Below the pieces are notes generated by a model, which was given only the letters and a program-made list of their open reading frames with translations, did no database searches and had not been told where the DNA came from. The position numbers and the translations under genes are program-made. Shown in pieces: positions 10,032 to 19,231 of a DNA stretch of 49,065 nt. Source of the DNA: Solirubrobacterales bacterium. GTDB taxonomy: Bacteria > Actinomycetota > Thermoleophilia > Solirubrobacterales > Solirubrobacteraceae. Each line of letters starts with the position of its first letter. The first letter of the stretch is position 1. The DNA lies in contig DAHUYZ010000010.1 in the NCBI GenBank assembly GCA_027306855.1, positions 1 to 49,065 of the forward strand, given 5' to 3'.

Positions 10032-10978
10032 TGAAGCCTCACGCGCGGGTCGAGCGCGGCGTTCACGACATCGACGATCGCCGAGGTGATGACGACCGCG
10101 CAGGCGACGAGCATCGTGATGACCATTACGGGCGGAACGTCGAGGCTCTGGATCGACTGCGCCGCGTACTCGCCGACTCCGCCGAGGTTGAAGACCGACT
10201 CTACGAGGATCGCGCCGCCGCCGATGACCCAGGCGAAGTCGAGGCCCCACAGCGCGATGATGGGGGCGAGCGAGTTGCGCAGGACGTGGCGGATCAGGAC
10301 GCGCCGCTCGCTCAGCCCCTTGGCGCGCGCCGTGCGCACGTAGTCCTCGCCCATCGTGTCGAGCAGGTTGGAGCGCAGCACGCGCGAGTAGACGCCGATC
10401 GAGACGACCGACAGGGCGATCCAGGGCATCAACATGTGCGTGAACCAGCCCCAAGGGTCGCTCGTCAGCCCCACGTACCCTTCGAGTGGGAGCAGTTTGA
10501 GCTTGTAGCCGAGGTAGTAGAGCATCACCGCCCCGAGCAGGAACACGGGCGTGGAGAGCCCGGTCAGAGCTAGTAGGCCGAGCGCTCGGTCGAGCGGTCT
10601 GCCGGCGTGCATGGCGCTGGCGATGCCGGCGAGCACGCCGAACAGCAGCCAGATGATCGCGGCTCCTACGGCGAGCGAGACGGTGGCGGGCAGGTCCCGC
10701 GCGATCTCTTCCTCGACGTTGATCTGTTGTCTGTAGGAGACGACGCTGCCGTCGAAGATCTTTTGCATCGTCTTGGCGTACTGGACGTAGATCGGCTGAT
10801 CGAAGCCCCACTGCTGGCGTACGTCGTTGACCTCCTGGGGGGTTGCGGTGCGGCCTGCCATCCGCACTGCGGGGTCGCCTCCGGGGATCGCCTGGAAGAT
10901 CAGGAACGTGAGCACGGTGATCGCGAACAGCACCGCGAGCAGCGAGAGGAGCCGGCGAACGATGAAGCGCCCCATCAT
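10028..10978 (-). CDS. ABC transporter permease, DppB/OppB type
   Basis: A 316-residue inner-membrane permease of the BPD class for a peptide/nickel importer. The N-terminus GRFIVRRLLSLLAVLFAITVL and the FLIFQAIPGGDP loop are typical of the DppB subfamily. About six membrane helices are seen. The EAA loop is present as DYVRTARAKGLSERRVLIRHVLRNSLAP, which contacts the ATPase. Two adjacent ATGs (10978 and 10975) could initiate. The start overlaps the stop of the other permease, and the stop overlaps the ATPase start (ATGA), so the three genes are translationally coupled. Confidence 0.93.
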
Positions 10979-11922
10979 CGGAGTGGCCTGATGGCAGCGC
11001 GCGGGTCGAGCGCGTCGCGTACGCCCTCGGCGAAGACGTTGACTGAGAGCACGCACAGCACGAGGGCAAGGCCGGGTGCGAGCACTAGATGGACGGCGCC
11101 GGGGATCATGCGGATGCCGTCCGCGATCATCGTTCCCCACGAGGGGTTCGGCGCCTGGACACCCGCTCCGAGGTAGGAGAGCCCGGCCTCGAGCAGGATC
11201 GAGCTCGCGAACATGAGCGGGACGAACACGACGATGCTGGAGAGTAGGTTGGGGAGCACCTCGGTGAGGACGATCTTGACGGGCGCGAGCGGGCCGGGAG
11301 GGGTTGCGATCCGCGCCGCGTCGATGAACTCGCGCTCGCGCAGGGAGAGCGCGTGCGCCCGTAGCGGCTTGGCGACGTAGGGGAAGAAGACGACGCCGAT
11401 GATGAGCGCGGGCAGCAGAAGCGAGCCTGAGTGCAGCGTCACGATCCCCAGGTCGAGCCCGCCGACGGCGAGCGCTACGCCGAGCGCTACACCGAGCAGC
11501 ACAGCGGGGTAGGCCCAGACGAGATCGAAGAAGCGCGAGAGCAGTCCGTCGGTGAGGCCTCGGGCATAGCCGGCGAGCGTGCCGAGCGCGACCGCCAATG
11601 CCATCGTGATGAGCGTGGCGATGGCGCCGATCTCCAGGGAGTTGCGCCCGCCGTAGAGCAGCCGCACGGCGACGTCGCGACCGTTGGAGTCGGCGCCGAG
11701 CAGGAAGCGCCCTTTCCAGGTCGGGCCGATCGGGACGCCGGTGGGCGAGACGACATCGACGGTCTGGCCATCCACCTTGACGGTGTCGGTGATGTGGTTG
11801 TCGGTGGGACCGGTGTGGGCGATGTCTTTGGCGTAGACGGGCGCGAGCAGGCAGAGGACGACGATCACCGCGAACGACGCGCCCGCGGCGAGGGCGACCT
11901 TGTTGTGCGCAAGCGCCCTCAC
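10975..11922 (-). CDS. ABC transporter permease, DppC/OppC type
   Basis: A 315-residue permease, partner of the DppB-like subunit. It has an N-terminal membrane helix after a short basic tail (RALAHNKVAL), then an extracytoplasmic segment of about 60 residues. That segment contains the DppC hallmark FLLGADSNGRDVAVRLLYGGRNSL. Several helices follow, with the coupling loop REFIDAARIATPPG and the C-terminal YLGAGVQAPNPSWGTMI. It is the first permease gene after the binding protein, separated from it by 85 bases that show only a small CGGC-GCCG hairpin. Transport direction is import, by family. Confidence 0.93.
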   Translation of the reverse strand: MRALAHNKVALAAGASFAVIVVLCLLAPVYAKDIAHTGPTDNHITDTVKVDGQTVDVVSPTGVPIGPTWKGRFLLGADSNGRDVAVRLLYGGRNSLEIGAIATLITMALAVALGTLAGYARGLTDGLLSRFFDLVWAYPAVLLGVALGVALAVGGLDLGIVTLHSGSLLLPALIIGVVFFPYVAKPLRAHALSLREREFIDAARIATPPGPLAPVKIVLTEVLPNLLSSIVVFVPLMFASSILLEAGLSYLGAGVQAPNPSWGTMIADGIRMIPGAVHLVLAPGLALVLCVLSVNVFAEGVRDALDPRAAIRPLR

Positions 11923-12007
11923 GGGCTCTTAGAGGCCGTCCCGGCGATGCCGGCAACGCGCGATCGCGATGACTCTCACGAGCTCATCATCGCCACCGCG
12001 CCGGACC

Positions 12008-13642
12008 TCACTTGAGCGCGAGCGTGCTCCAGTCATCGCCGTAGACGGGATGGAAGACGAGCGCGCCGAAGTCGATCCGCTGCGAGACGAACTTGGGCGC
12101 CTCGTCGTAGCCGAACTCGGCGAGATAGGCCTGCTTGGCGGTGTACTCGTCGAGCGATTGCCAGCGACCGACGACCGAGTCGAGCTGGGAGGAGGGCACC
12201 GGCGAGAGCGAGGCGATTTCGCTCTGGATGTGGGGGTCTTCGACCTGGCTGAGGTTGTGGTTTTCCTTCGGCAGGATCGAATGAGCGTCGAGCAGCTGGT
12301 AGAAGTCGCTCGGGTTGGGGAAGTCCTGGCTGAAGGACGCCCAGCCGGTCTGGGCGTTTGTCGAGAGGTTGCCGATCGTGGCGTAGTACTGTTCGCTCGC
12401 GACGATCTTCTCGGTCGCTTTCAGGCCGATCGCGTTGAGAACGCCGGTGTAGTAGTCGACGAATTCCTTGTGCGGACTGCGCGCTTGGCCCCAGACGCTG
12501 ACTGTGGTGCCGGCGAGTCCGGACTGCTTGACGAGTTCCTTGGCCTTGGCGAGGTTGGGCGCGGCGCCCGGGTCGCCGTACGGGCAAGGCGCTGTGGGGT
12601 GGCCGGGCATGCCGGTGGGCAGGAAGAAGCAGGCCGGCTGCAGCATCCCGCTGTCGAGACGGTCGAGCGCGCGTCGGTCGAGCGCCCAGTTGACCGCTTG
12701 GCGTACGAGCGGGCTCGAGAACGGCTTGGACTTGACGTTCAGGAAGAAGAACTCGCCGGAGACGGTGGGCTCCTTGGCGTAGCGTTCTGATGCTTGGCTT
12801 TCGACCTTGGAGATCAGCGTGGGGGGGATCGTGTCGTTGTAGTCGAACACGTCGGCCGAGCCCGACAGCACCTGCTCGGCCTCGGATTGGTTGTTGGAGA
12901 CGATCCGTACGTCGATGTCCGCATGACCGCTCGGGATGCCGGGGATCGAGTGCGCGGGCCAGTTGGGGTTGCGCTTGAGCTCGAACGAGCGGTTGGATAT
13001 GACGTTCGTGATCTCATAGGGACCGATGCCGGCCGGCGGGTTGTTCGGCTGGGCGCTCATCGGGGTGGAGCTTGGGAGCAGCGCCGCGGCCGGGAAGGCG
13101 AGCACGTTCAGGAACGGGCCGTACGGTACGGTCAGCGTGATCTTGATCGTGCCGGTCGCGTCGTCGGTCTTGATGCCGGAGATCGAGGAGGCCTTGCCCT
13201 TGTCGAACGCTTCGCCGCCGACGATGTGTTCGGTGAGCATCCCCTTGTTTCCCCAGTTCAGCTTGATCGTGCGCTCGATCGCGTGCGCGAAGTCTGACGC
13301 GCGTACGAGCGTGCCGTCGGAGTAGACGAGGCCGGGGCGCAGCTTGAACGTGTAGGTCTTCCCGTCTGAGGAGACCGTCGGCAGGCTTTCGGCGGCGCCG
13401 GGGATCAGCTTGGTGCCCGCTTCGCCGTTTGAATGGGCGTAGGTGACGAGGCCTGTGTAGGCGATCCAGGTCGCCTCCATCGACTGGGTCGTCGCCCCGA
13501 TGCCGGGGTCGAGCGAGTCGGGCGCGGTGCCCATCAGCACGGTGATCGTGCCGCCGGACGTCGAGCTTCCACAGGCGCTCAGTCCGACCAGGACGGCGGG
13601 CAGGAGCGACAGGCATACAAAGAGCCGAAGGACCCTGTTCAC
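12008..13642 (-). CDS. Extracellular solute-binding lipoprotein, family 5
   Basis: A 544-residue substrate-binding lipoprotein of the SBP_bac_5 family (peptide, nickel or oligosaccharide binding). The GTG at 13642 has a strong GGGAGGGGG site and opens the signal sequence VNRVLRLFVCLSLLPAVLVG. A lipobox LSAC follows (Cys at about residue 25). Family features include the N-terminal TAPDSLDPG, GKTYTFKLRPGLVYSDG, the DFAHAIERT helix and the late RQAVNWALDRRAL stretch. It lies upstream of the two permeases and the fused ATPases, completing a transporter. A Cys pair in PACFFLPTG...APCPYGDPG may form a disulfide. The ligand cannot be predicted. Confidence 0.93.
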   Translation of the reverse strand: MNRVLRLFVCLSLLPAVLVGLSACGSSTSGGTITVLMGTAPDSLDPGIGATTQSMEATWIAYTGLVTYAHSNGEAGTKLIPGAAESLPTVSSDGKTYTFKLRPGLVYSDGTLVRASDFAHAIERTIKLNWGNKGMLTEHIVGGEAFDKGKASSISGIKTDDATGTIKITLTVPYGPFLNVLAFPAAALLPSSTPMSAQPNNPPAGIGPYEITNVISNRSFELKRNPNWPAHSIPGIPSGHADIDVRIVSNNQSEAEQVLSGSADVFDYNDTIPPTLISKVESQASERYAKEPTVSGEFFFLNVKSKPFSSPLVRQAVNWALDRRALDRLDSGMLQPACFFLPTGMPGHPTAPCPYGDPGAAPNLAKAKELVKQSGLAGTTVSVWGQARSPHKEFVDYYTGVLNAIGLKATEKIVASEQYYATIGNLSTNAQTGWASFSQDFPNPSDFYQLLDAHSILPKENHNLSQVEDPHIQSEIASLSPVPSSQLDSVVGRWQSLDEYTAKQAYLAEFGYDEAPKFVSQRIDFGALVFHPVYGDDWSTLALK

Positions 13643-13650
13643 GTTCGATT

Positions 13651-13674
13651 CCCCCTCCCGCACGGGCGTGCGGG
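13651..13674 (-). promoter_or_regulatory. Hairpin overlapping the binding-protein ribosome site
   Basis: Positions 13657-13674 form a near-perfect inverted repeat (CCCGCAC, four-base loop, GTGCGGG on either strand). On the mRNA of the solute-binding gene its 3' arm contains the first GGG of the Shine-Dalgarno run at 13651-13659. Folding would occlude part of the site. The rest of the roughly 280 bases to the next gene on the right shows no other feature I can support. Confidence 0.5.
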
Positions 13675-13926
13675 CATCGTTGTGGATGTCACGAAGTACA
13701 TGGTTCGACACCCCTCTTCGGCACCCTTTCGGAAAACTTGAAGCGCTCGAAATATTGTGGACGGCTTCGAGCAGGCCTTGTGACGTCGCGGGACCGGCTT
13801 TGGGCATGGGCGGCGGCGACGACGCTCCGGGATACCCTGTAGCTGATGCCCGCCCAGGCCTATGCAGGAAAGGAGTGCGTCTGCCAGCTGCGCAGGGGGA
13901 TCTGCGATCAGAGCTGCGTGGCGGAC

Positions 13927-14598
13927 ATGCTCGAGACGCCCTTCTATGTCGCCTGTTTGAAGTTGAGCGGCCGACGCTGCGTGGTCGTGGGCGGCGGCGA
14001 GGTGGGCCTCGAGAAGGTCGAGGGGCTGCTTGCGTGCGACGGCCGGGTCACGCTGATCGCGCCGAGGGCGCATTCTGAGCTCGAGCGTCTTGCGGAGGAG
14101 GGCTCGATTGAGTGGGAGCGGCGAGCGTATGGCGGTCTGGCGGATCTCGAGGGCGCCTTCTTGGCGATCGCCGCGACGGATGAGACCGACGTCAACATCG
14201 CCGTGTATGAGGACGCCGAGCGACGGGCGATGCTCGTCAATGTCGTCGATGTGCCGCCGCTGTGCAACTTCATTCTGCCCGCAATCGTCAGGACGGGGCC
14301 GCTCGCGATCGCGATCTCGACGGCAGGCGCTTCGCCTGCGCTCGCCAAGCGGATCAAGCGCGAAGTCGAGCAAGCGTATGGGGCGCCTTATGCGGAGCTT
14401 GCGGTGCTGCTGAACGAGGCGCGCGGCTGGGCGAAGGCGACGCTGCCGACTTATCAAGAGCGCAAGGAGTTCTTCGAGTCGATCGTCAACGGGCAGCCCG
14501 ACCCGATCCTCCTGCTGCGGGAGGGCCGCGAGGGGGATGTGCGCGAGCTGATCTCGGGCGCCCAGAGCGACTACGAGCAGCGCCTCTCCACGGTCTGA
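13927..14598 (+). CDS. Precorrin-2 dehydrogenase / sirohydrochlorin ferrochelatase (Met8/CysG-N type)
   Basis: A 223-residue bifunctional-type enzyme converting precorrin-2 to sirohydrochlorin with NAD, and in many homologues inserting iron to give siroheme. The start [27 protein letters not shown] matches the family, with the dinucleotide site [10 protein letters not shown]. The conserved [17 protein letters not shown] and [30 protein letters not shown] segments follow, the latter holding the expected catalytic region. An in-frame ATG at 13846 would add 27 residues with four cysteines; I consider it less likely. It precedes the ccm and hem genes on the same strand. Siroheme methylation would come from the CobA domain at 19228. 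Confidence 0.88.
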   Translation: MLETPFYVACLKLSGRRCVVVGGGEVGLEKVEGLLACDGRVTLIAPRAHSELERLAEEGSIEWERRAYGGLADLEGAFLAIAATDETDVNIAVYEDAERRAMLVNVVDVPPLCNFILPAIVRTGPLAIAISTAGASPALAKRIKREVEQAYGAPYAELAVLLNEARGWAKATLPTYQERKEFFESIVNGQPDPILLLREGREGDVRELISGAQSDYEQRLSTV

Positions 14599-14622
14599 GC
14601 GTCCGGCATTCGAGCGAAGCAG

Positions 14623-15354
14623 ATGGCGGACCTCGAAGTCCAAGTCCAGGCGCAAGCGGGTGTCGCCGTCGAGGATGGGCCGGCGATCGAGCTGGAGGCT
14701 CTGGGGCGCAACTACGGGGAACGACCCGCTTTGGCGGGCGTCTCCTTGAAGCTCGCATATGGGGAGACACTTGTCGTGTTCGGGCCAAATGGAGCGGGCA
14801 AGACGACGTTGCTGCGCATCCTCGCGACGCTGCTGCGAGCGCATGTCGGGGTGGCGAAGGTCTTCGATGAGTCGCTGCCGGCGCAGGCGTGGAAGGTCAG
14901 GGGAAGGGTCGGCTTTCTCGGCCATGAGCCGCTGCTCTATAGAGAGCTGACGGCGCGGGAGAACCTGCGCTACCACGCGCGCCTGCACGGCGTGGGCCCT
15001 GAGCGCGTCGAGGAGCTCCTCGAGGCGGTGGCGATGAGCGACCGCGCGGGTGAGCCGGTTTGCGGCCTGTCGCGGGGGATGGCCCAGCGCGTGGCTATCG
15101 CGCGGGCGACGCTGCACGCCCCGGAGCTGCTGCTGCTGGATGAGCCCTACGCCAACCTCGACCCTGCGGCGATCCGCTTGATCGAGCCGCTAATCGGGGC
15201 GAGCGCCGGTCGAACGCGGGTTCTGACGAGCCACGATCCGATGCGAGACCTGGCTGAGGCGGACCTCGTGCTCGGTCTGCGTGATGGCCGGGTGCAGCTG
15301 CTGGGAGATGCGGCTGAGATCGGCTCTGAGGATGTGGCGGGGCTGTACCGATGA
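14623..15354 (+). CDS. ccmA: Heme-export ABC ATPase CcmA
   Basis: A 243-residue ATPase of the System I cytochrome c maturation complex. It powers release of heme-loaded CcmE from CcmC. Walker A is GPNGAGKT (about 64-71). The Q-loop region reads VGFLGHEPLLYRELTARENL, the signature is degenerate (LSRGMAQR, as in CcmA rather than LSGGQ), and Walker B is LLLLDEPYANLD. The GHEPLLY segment is characteristic of CcmA. It has a short N-terminal extension of about 20 residues rich in Ala/Val/Gln. Its stop overlaps the ccmB start by four bases (ATGA). Confidence 0.9.
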   Translation: MADLEVQVQAQAGVAVEDGPAIELEALGRNYGERPALAGVSLKLAYGETLVVFGPNGAGKTTLLRILATLLRAHVGVAKVFDESLPAQAWKVRGRVGFLGHEPLLYRELTARENLRYHARLHGVGPERVEELLEAVAMSDRAGEPVCGLSRGMAQRVAIARATLHAPELLLLDEPYANLDPAAIRLIEPLIGASAGRTRVLTSHDPMRDLAEADLVLGLRDGRVQLLGDAAEIGSEDVAGLYR

Positions 15355-16025
15355 GCCGTACGGTGGGCGCTCTTCTGCGCAAGGAGCTGCTTGTCGAGCT
15401 GCGCACGCTGGAGTCGGTCCCGGGCATGGCCCTGTTCGCGGTGACGACTTTCGTCGTCTTTCACTTCGCGCTGAACCAGAGCACGGTCTCGGGCCAGGAG
15501 GCGGCGGGGATCCTGTGGGTGACGCTGCTGTTCGCCGCGATGTTGGGGGTCAATCGGCTGTTCGTCGCCGACGCCGATCAGGGCGGCTTCGACGGGTTTT
15601 TGCTCGCGCCGGTCGACCGCAACGCGATGCTGATCGCGAAGGCGCTCGCGCTGCTCTGCTATCTCGTCGTGCTCGAGCTGGTCGCGGTGCCGGCGTTTGG
15701 CCTGCTGCTGCTCGGGCCGTCTCTCGGGCAGGCGCTCCCCGGCCTGCTTGCGCCTCTCGCGCTTACGGACCTCGGGCTGGCCGCGATCGGCACGTTGGTC
15801 GCCGCGCTTGCCGTGCGCACACGCGCGCGTGATCTGCTCGGACCGCTGCTCGCCCTGCCGCTGCTCGTGCCGGTCGTGATCGGGGGGGCGCGCTCGAGCT
15901 CGGAGCTACTGGCGGCGACTCATCCCGGCGGCCTTCAGGCGCGCTGGCTTTTGACGCTTGGGCTCTATGATCTGGTGTTCGGGCTGATCGCCTACGCAGT
16001 GTTCGACTTCCTCTTGGAGGACTAG
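15351..16025 (+). CDS. ccmB: Heme-export membrane subunit CcmB
   Basis: A 224-residue membrane protein with about six helices. The N-terminus reads LLRKELLVELRTLESVPGMALFAVTTFVVF, matching the CcmB start (KEL, E-R, then the first helix). The central GFDGFLLAPVDRNAMLIAKAL corresponds to the conserved D-x-x-G-x-L-E-x-L region of the family. It partners CcmA; the ATGA overlap supports coupled translation. Length is normal (about 220). Confidence 0.9.
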   Translation: MSRTVGALLRKELLVELRTLESVPGMALFAVTTFVVFHFALNQSTVSGQEAAGILWVTLLFAAMLGVNRLFVADADQGGFDGFLLAPVDRNAMLIAKALALLCYLVVLELVAVPAFGLLLLGPSLGQALPGLLAPLALTDLGLAAIGTLVAALAVRTRARDLLGPLLALPLLVPVVIGGARSSSELLAATHPGGLQARWLLTLGLYDLVFGLIAYAVFDFLLED

Positions 16026-16056
16026 CCGCCCGGTCGCGGGCGCGCCGAGGCAAACG

Positions 16057-16737
16057 ATGCGCACACCCTCACTCCGCACGCTCTCAGTCGCTACGGTCCT
16101 CGCCTTCGGCTTCTCCTTGTCGCTCGTCTTCTTCTACGCGCCGATCGAAGTCGATCAGGGCTTCTTGCAGAAGATCTTCTATCTGCACGTCCCACTCGCG
16201 ATCGTCGCGCTGTGCGGCTTCGTGATCGGCGGGCTGCTCGCGATCGCGCATTTGCGCACGGGCGACCAGCGCTGGGACCTGCGCTCTTATGTCGCGATCC
16301 ATATGAGCCTGATCTTCGGTGTCGGCGTCTTGCTGACGGGCTCGATCTGGGCGCGCGCCTCTTGGGGCCACTGGTGGGTCTGGGACGAGCCGACGCTCGT
16401 CTCCTTCCTGATCGTCTTCCTGCTCTACGCAACTTATTCGCCGCTTCGCTTCGCGATCGAGGACCCCGAGCGCCAGGCGCGCTACGCCTCGGTGTTCGCG
16501 ATCGTCGCGGGCGCGTTCGTGCCGATGAACTTCATCGCGGTCCGTCTGTCGGCGTCTTATGTCCATCCGCGCGTGCTCGGCTCGACATCGAACCTGCCGG
16601 GGCCGATGGCGCTCACGTTCCTGGTCTCGCTCGGTGCGATGGCGCTGCTGTTCGCGACGCTCTGCTCGTATGAGCTGGCTGCCAAGCGCACGCGCATCCT
16701 GCTCAAATCGAGAAGCAGGATCCTCGGCTACCAATGA
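16057..16737 (+). CDS. ccmC: Heme-handling membrane protein CcmC
   Basis: A 226-residue, six-helix protein. CcmC attaches heme to the chaperone CcmE through a tryptophan-rich loop and two histidines. Here the WWD-type motif is WGHWWVWDEPTLVSF. Candidate heme-ligand histidines are in FYLHVPLAI before it and SYVHPRVL after it, so the heme-handling residues look intact. The ATG at 16057 has GAGG a few bases upstream. The stop overlaps the ccmD-like start by four bases. A related CcsA/CcmF-type WWD protein is much less likely given length and context. Confidence 0.92.
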   Translation: MRTPSLRTLSVATVLAFGFSLSLVFFYAPIEVDQGFLQKIFYLHVPLAIVALCGFVIGGLLAIAHLRTGDQRWDLRSYVAIHMSLIFGVGVLLTGSIWARASWGHWWVWDEPTLVSFLIVFLLYATYSPLRFAIEDPERQARYASVFAIVAGAFVPMNFIAVRLSASYVHPRVLGSTSNLPGPMALTFLVSLGAMALLFATLCSYELAAKRTRILLKSRSRILGYQ

Positions 16738-16916
16738 CGCTCATCGCCGACACGCTACCCAGTTCGAACAGCGGCTATGTCGCCGCCGCGTACATCGTGT
16801 TCTTCGTGCTGATCCTCGTCTATGTGGCGGTGATGGCGGTCAGGCTCGGACGCGTCGAGCGCGCCGTGCGCGAGCTGCACGCTCAGGAGCGCGAGCGGGA
16901 GCGCGAACGGGCATGA
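16734..16916 (+). CDS. ccmD: CcmD-like small membrane protein
   Basis: A 60-residue protein with one membrane helix (YVAAAYIVFFVLILVYVAVMAVRL) followed by a highly charged tail ending in a run of Glu and Arg. This is the CcmD plan: a short helix plus an amphipathic or charged C-terminus, needed for release of CcmE from CcmABC. Start and ccmC stop overlap (ATGA). CcmD sequences are poorly conserved, so the call rests on size, topology and position. CcmE, CcmF and CcmH are not in the window. Confidence 0.78.
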   Translation: MTLIADTLPSSNSGYVAAAYIVFFVLILVYVAVMAVRLGRVERAVRELHAQERERERERA

Positions 16917-16947
16917 GCCACGCGAGCGGGTCTCGAAGGGTTCCCGC

Positions 16948-18309
16948 ATGAGCGAGCTGCTGGCGCTTGGCATGTCGCACAAGACCGCGCCTGTGGCCCT
17001 GCGCGAAAGGCTCGCGTTCACCGAGGCCCAGGCGGTCGAGTTCGCCAAGGACGTTCTTGCCAGCAGCTCGGACACGCACGAGGCGGTCGTGATCTCGACG
17101 TGCAATCGCACCGAGATCTACATGGTCGTCGCAGAGCCCGTCCGCGCGGAGGCCGACGTGCTCGGGATGCTCGCGCGCCGCGCCGGCATCCGACCGACGG
17201 AGCTCGCCCAGGAGATCTACTCGCCGCGTAACTGCGACGCGGCGCGCCAGCTCTACAGGGTCACCGCGGGCCTCGACTCGATGATCGTCGGCGAGGCCGA
17301 GATCCAGGGCCAGGTCAAGCGCGCCTTCGAGGCGGCGATGCGCGCCGGCGCGACCGGCCCGCTTTCGAACAGGCTGTTCGCCGCGGCGCTCACGACCGGC
17401 AAGCGCGTGCGCTCGGAGACGGGGATCGGCGCTTCGCGTGTGAGCGTCCCCTCCGTCGCGGTCGATCTCGCTCAGGACGTGCTCGGCGGGCTGGCTGAGC
17501 GTCACGTGGTGATCATCGGCGCCGGCGAGACGAGCGAGCTGACGGCGCAGGCTCTCGCCGATCAGGGCGCCGGCACGATCTTCGTCGCAAATCGCCATGC
17601 CGACCGTGCGCTGTCGCTGGCCCAGCGCTTCGGCGGCTCGGTCGTCGGGCTCGACGGGCTGCCAGACCAACTGCTGCGCGCGGACATCGTGCTTGCCTCG
17701 ACCGCCTCTCCCCACCCGATCCTCGGTGGCGAGGAGCTCGAGCTTGTGATGGCGCAGCGCCAAGGCAGGCCGCTGCTCCTGATCGACATCGCCGTCCCCC
17801 GCGACATCGACCCGCGCTGCGGGGACCTCGACGGCGTGACGCTGTACGACATCGACGATCTGCAGGCGGTCGTGGCGCGCAACCTTGGCGCGCGCCAGGA
17901 CGTCGTGCCGCAGGCGCAGGAGATCGTCGAGGAGGAGATTCACCGTTTTGCGCGCTGGCTTGGAACGCTCGAGACGCTGCCGACGGTTTCCGCGTTGCGT
18001 GAGCGCGCCGATGAGATCGTCGAGCGGGTGCTTGCCGAGAACGAGGGTCGCTGGGAGTCGGCGTCTGAGCGCGACCTCGCGCGCATCGAGGCGGTCGCGC
18101 GCGCGGTCGTCAGCCGCCTGCTGCACGAGCCGACGATCCGGCTGCGCAGCTTCTCCGCCGAGCGCGGTCATGCGAGCCTTGCGCTCGTGCGCGAGCTGTT
18201 CGGCCTCGGCGAGGACCGCGATCACGAGAGTGCTCGCAAGGAGTCGGCTGCCCGCGGCGCCAAGCTCGCCGAGGTGCGCTCGATCGACAGCGCCCGCAAG
18301 GGGCAATGA
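16948..18309 (+). CDS. hemA: Glutamyl-tRNA reductase
   Basis: First step of the C5 pathway to heme: reduction of glutamyl-tRNA(Glu) to glutamate-1-semialdehyde with NADPH. The 453-residue chain shows LGMSHKTAPVALRERLAF, the catalytic Cys52 in ISTCNRTEIY, and the GLDSMIVGEAEIQGQVK segment. The NADPH site is HVVIIGAGETSELTAQAL, and a C-terminal dimerisation helix follows. A short charged C-terminal extension (about 25 residues) is added. It follows ccmD by 31 bases and precedes hemC by 61, on the same strand. Confidence 0.96.
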   Translation: MSELLALGMSHKTAPVALRERLAFTEAQAVEFAKDVLASSSDTHEAVVISTCNRTEIYMVVAEPVRAEADVLGMLARRAGIRPTELAQEIYSPRNCDAARQLYRVTAGLDSMIVGEAEIQGQVKRAFEAAMRAGATGPLSNRLFAAALTTGKRVRSETGIGASRVSVPSVAVDLAQDVLGGLAERHVVIIGAGETSELTAQALADQGAGTIFVANRHADRALSLAQRFGGSVVGLDGLPDQLLRADIVLASTASPHPILGGEELELVMAQRQGRPLLLIDIAVPRDIDPRCGDLDGVTLYDIDDLQAVVARNLGARQDVVPQAQEIVEEEIHRFARWLGTLETLPTVSALRERADEIVERVLAENEGRWESASERDLARIEAVARAVVSRLLHEPTIRLRSFSAERGHASLALVRELFGLGEDRDHESARKESAARGAKLAEVRSIDSARKGQ

Positions 18310-18370
18310 CCTCCGCCCCTGCCCCATCTCAACGGGGACGCTCGCTCCCCTGCGCGACCCGCGGGAAAGG

Positions 18371-19231
18371 ATGAGGATCGGCACACGCGGCAGCGCGCTC
18401 GCGCTCGCCCAGACGCGCAAGGTGGCCGACGCCCTGGCCGCGGCCGGAGCCGCCCAGCCGGAGCTCGTCGTCGTGAAGGTCAGCGGCGACGAAAAGGACG
18501 GTGCCGGCGACAAGTCTCGCTGGGTCGACACGATCGAGCGGGCGCTGCTCGACGGCAGCATCGATCTTGCGGTGCACTCGGCCAAGGACGTCCCCGTGGA
18601 TCTGGCGGACGGGCTGACTCTGGTGGGTTCGCCGCGACGCGCGGACCCGCGCGACGTTTTGTGCGGCGCCGAGTCGATCGCCTCGCTGCCGGCGGGCGCA
18701 CGCGTGGGAACGAGCAGCCTGCGCCGAGCAGGTCAGCTTCGCGCCCTGCGTGACGATCTCGACGTGGTCGATCTGGGTGGCAACATCGACACCAGGCTGC
18801 GCCGGCTGGAACAGGGCGAATTCGATGCGATCGTGCTCGCCAAGGCCGGCCTCGATCGGCTCGAACGCAGGACGGGAGTCGTTCTCGAGGAGATCGTGCC
18901 GGCCGCCGGACAGGGGATATTGGCGCTTCAGGCTCGCGCCGGAGACGACCGCGTGGCACGGGCGATCGAGAGTCTGCGCGACGCCGAGACGGAGATCGCG
19001 CTGCACACGGAGCGCGCTCTCGTAGGAAGGCTGGGTGCGGATTGCCGAACGGCCCTCGGAGCGCACGCTCGCCTCGTGGACGGCGCAATCGATCTGCGCG
19101 CATGGATCGGCAAGGCCGATGGCTCTGCCTGGGTGAGCGATGAGTTGACGGGCGACGATCCGCAGAAGCTCGCCGGCGAGGTAGCCGAGCGTCTGCTGGC
19201 CGTGGGCGCAAGGGAGATGCTCGCTGCATGA
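18371..19231 (+). CDS. hemC: Porphobilinogen deaminase (hydroxymethylbilane synthase)
   Basis: Polymerises four porphobilinogens into hydroxymethylbilane. It has 286 residues. The start RIGTRGSALALAQT is the family N-terminus. VHSAKDVPVDL, GTSSLRRAGQL and LGGNIDTRLRRL carry the conserved Asp and Arg residues, and Cys225 in LGADCRTALGAHA would hold the dipyrromethane cofactor. The ATG at 18371 has AAAGG immediately before it, which is closer than ideal, but the N-terminal alignment is convincing. The stop overlaps the next start (ATGA). No hemB lies in the window. Confidence 0.96.
   Translation: MRIGTRGSALALAQTRKVADALAAAGAAQPELVVVKVSGDEKDGAGDKSRWVDTIERALLDGSIDLAVHSAKDVPVDLADGLTLVGSPRRADPRDVLCGAESIASLPAGARVGTSSLRRAGQLRALRDDLDVVDLGGNIDTRLRRLEQGEFDAIVLAKAGLDRLERRTGVVLEEIVPAAGQGILALQARAGDDRVARAIESLRDAETEIALHTERALVGRLGADCRTALGAHARLVDGAIDLRAWIGKADGSAWVSDELTGDDPQKLAGEVAERLLAVGAREMLAA

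Noticed and set aside
10032-11069. Upstream extension of the dual-ATPase frame by 346 codons
   Set aside because: It overlaps the two permease genes in another frame and is Arg/Pro-rich without any motif; the ATG at 10031 fits the ATPase start.
13675-13770. TGTGGAT/TGTGGAC words as possible DnaA boxes
   Set aside because: Isolated, imperfect copies without an AT-rich unwinding region; not evidence for an origin.
13639-15117. 492-codon minus-strand frame across precorrin-2 dehydrogenase and ccmA
   Set aside because: Antisense shadow of two well-supported genes, with Arg/Leu/His composition and no motif.
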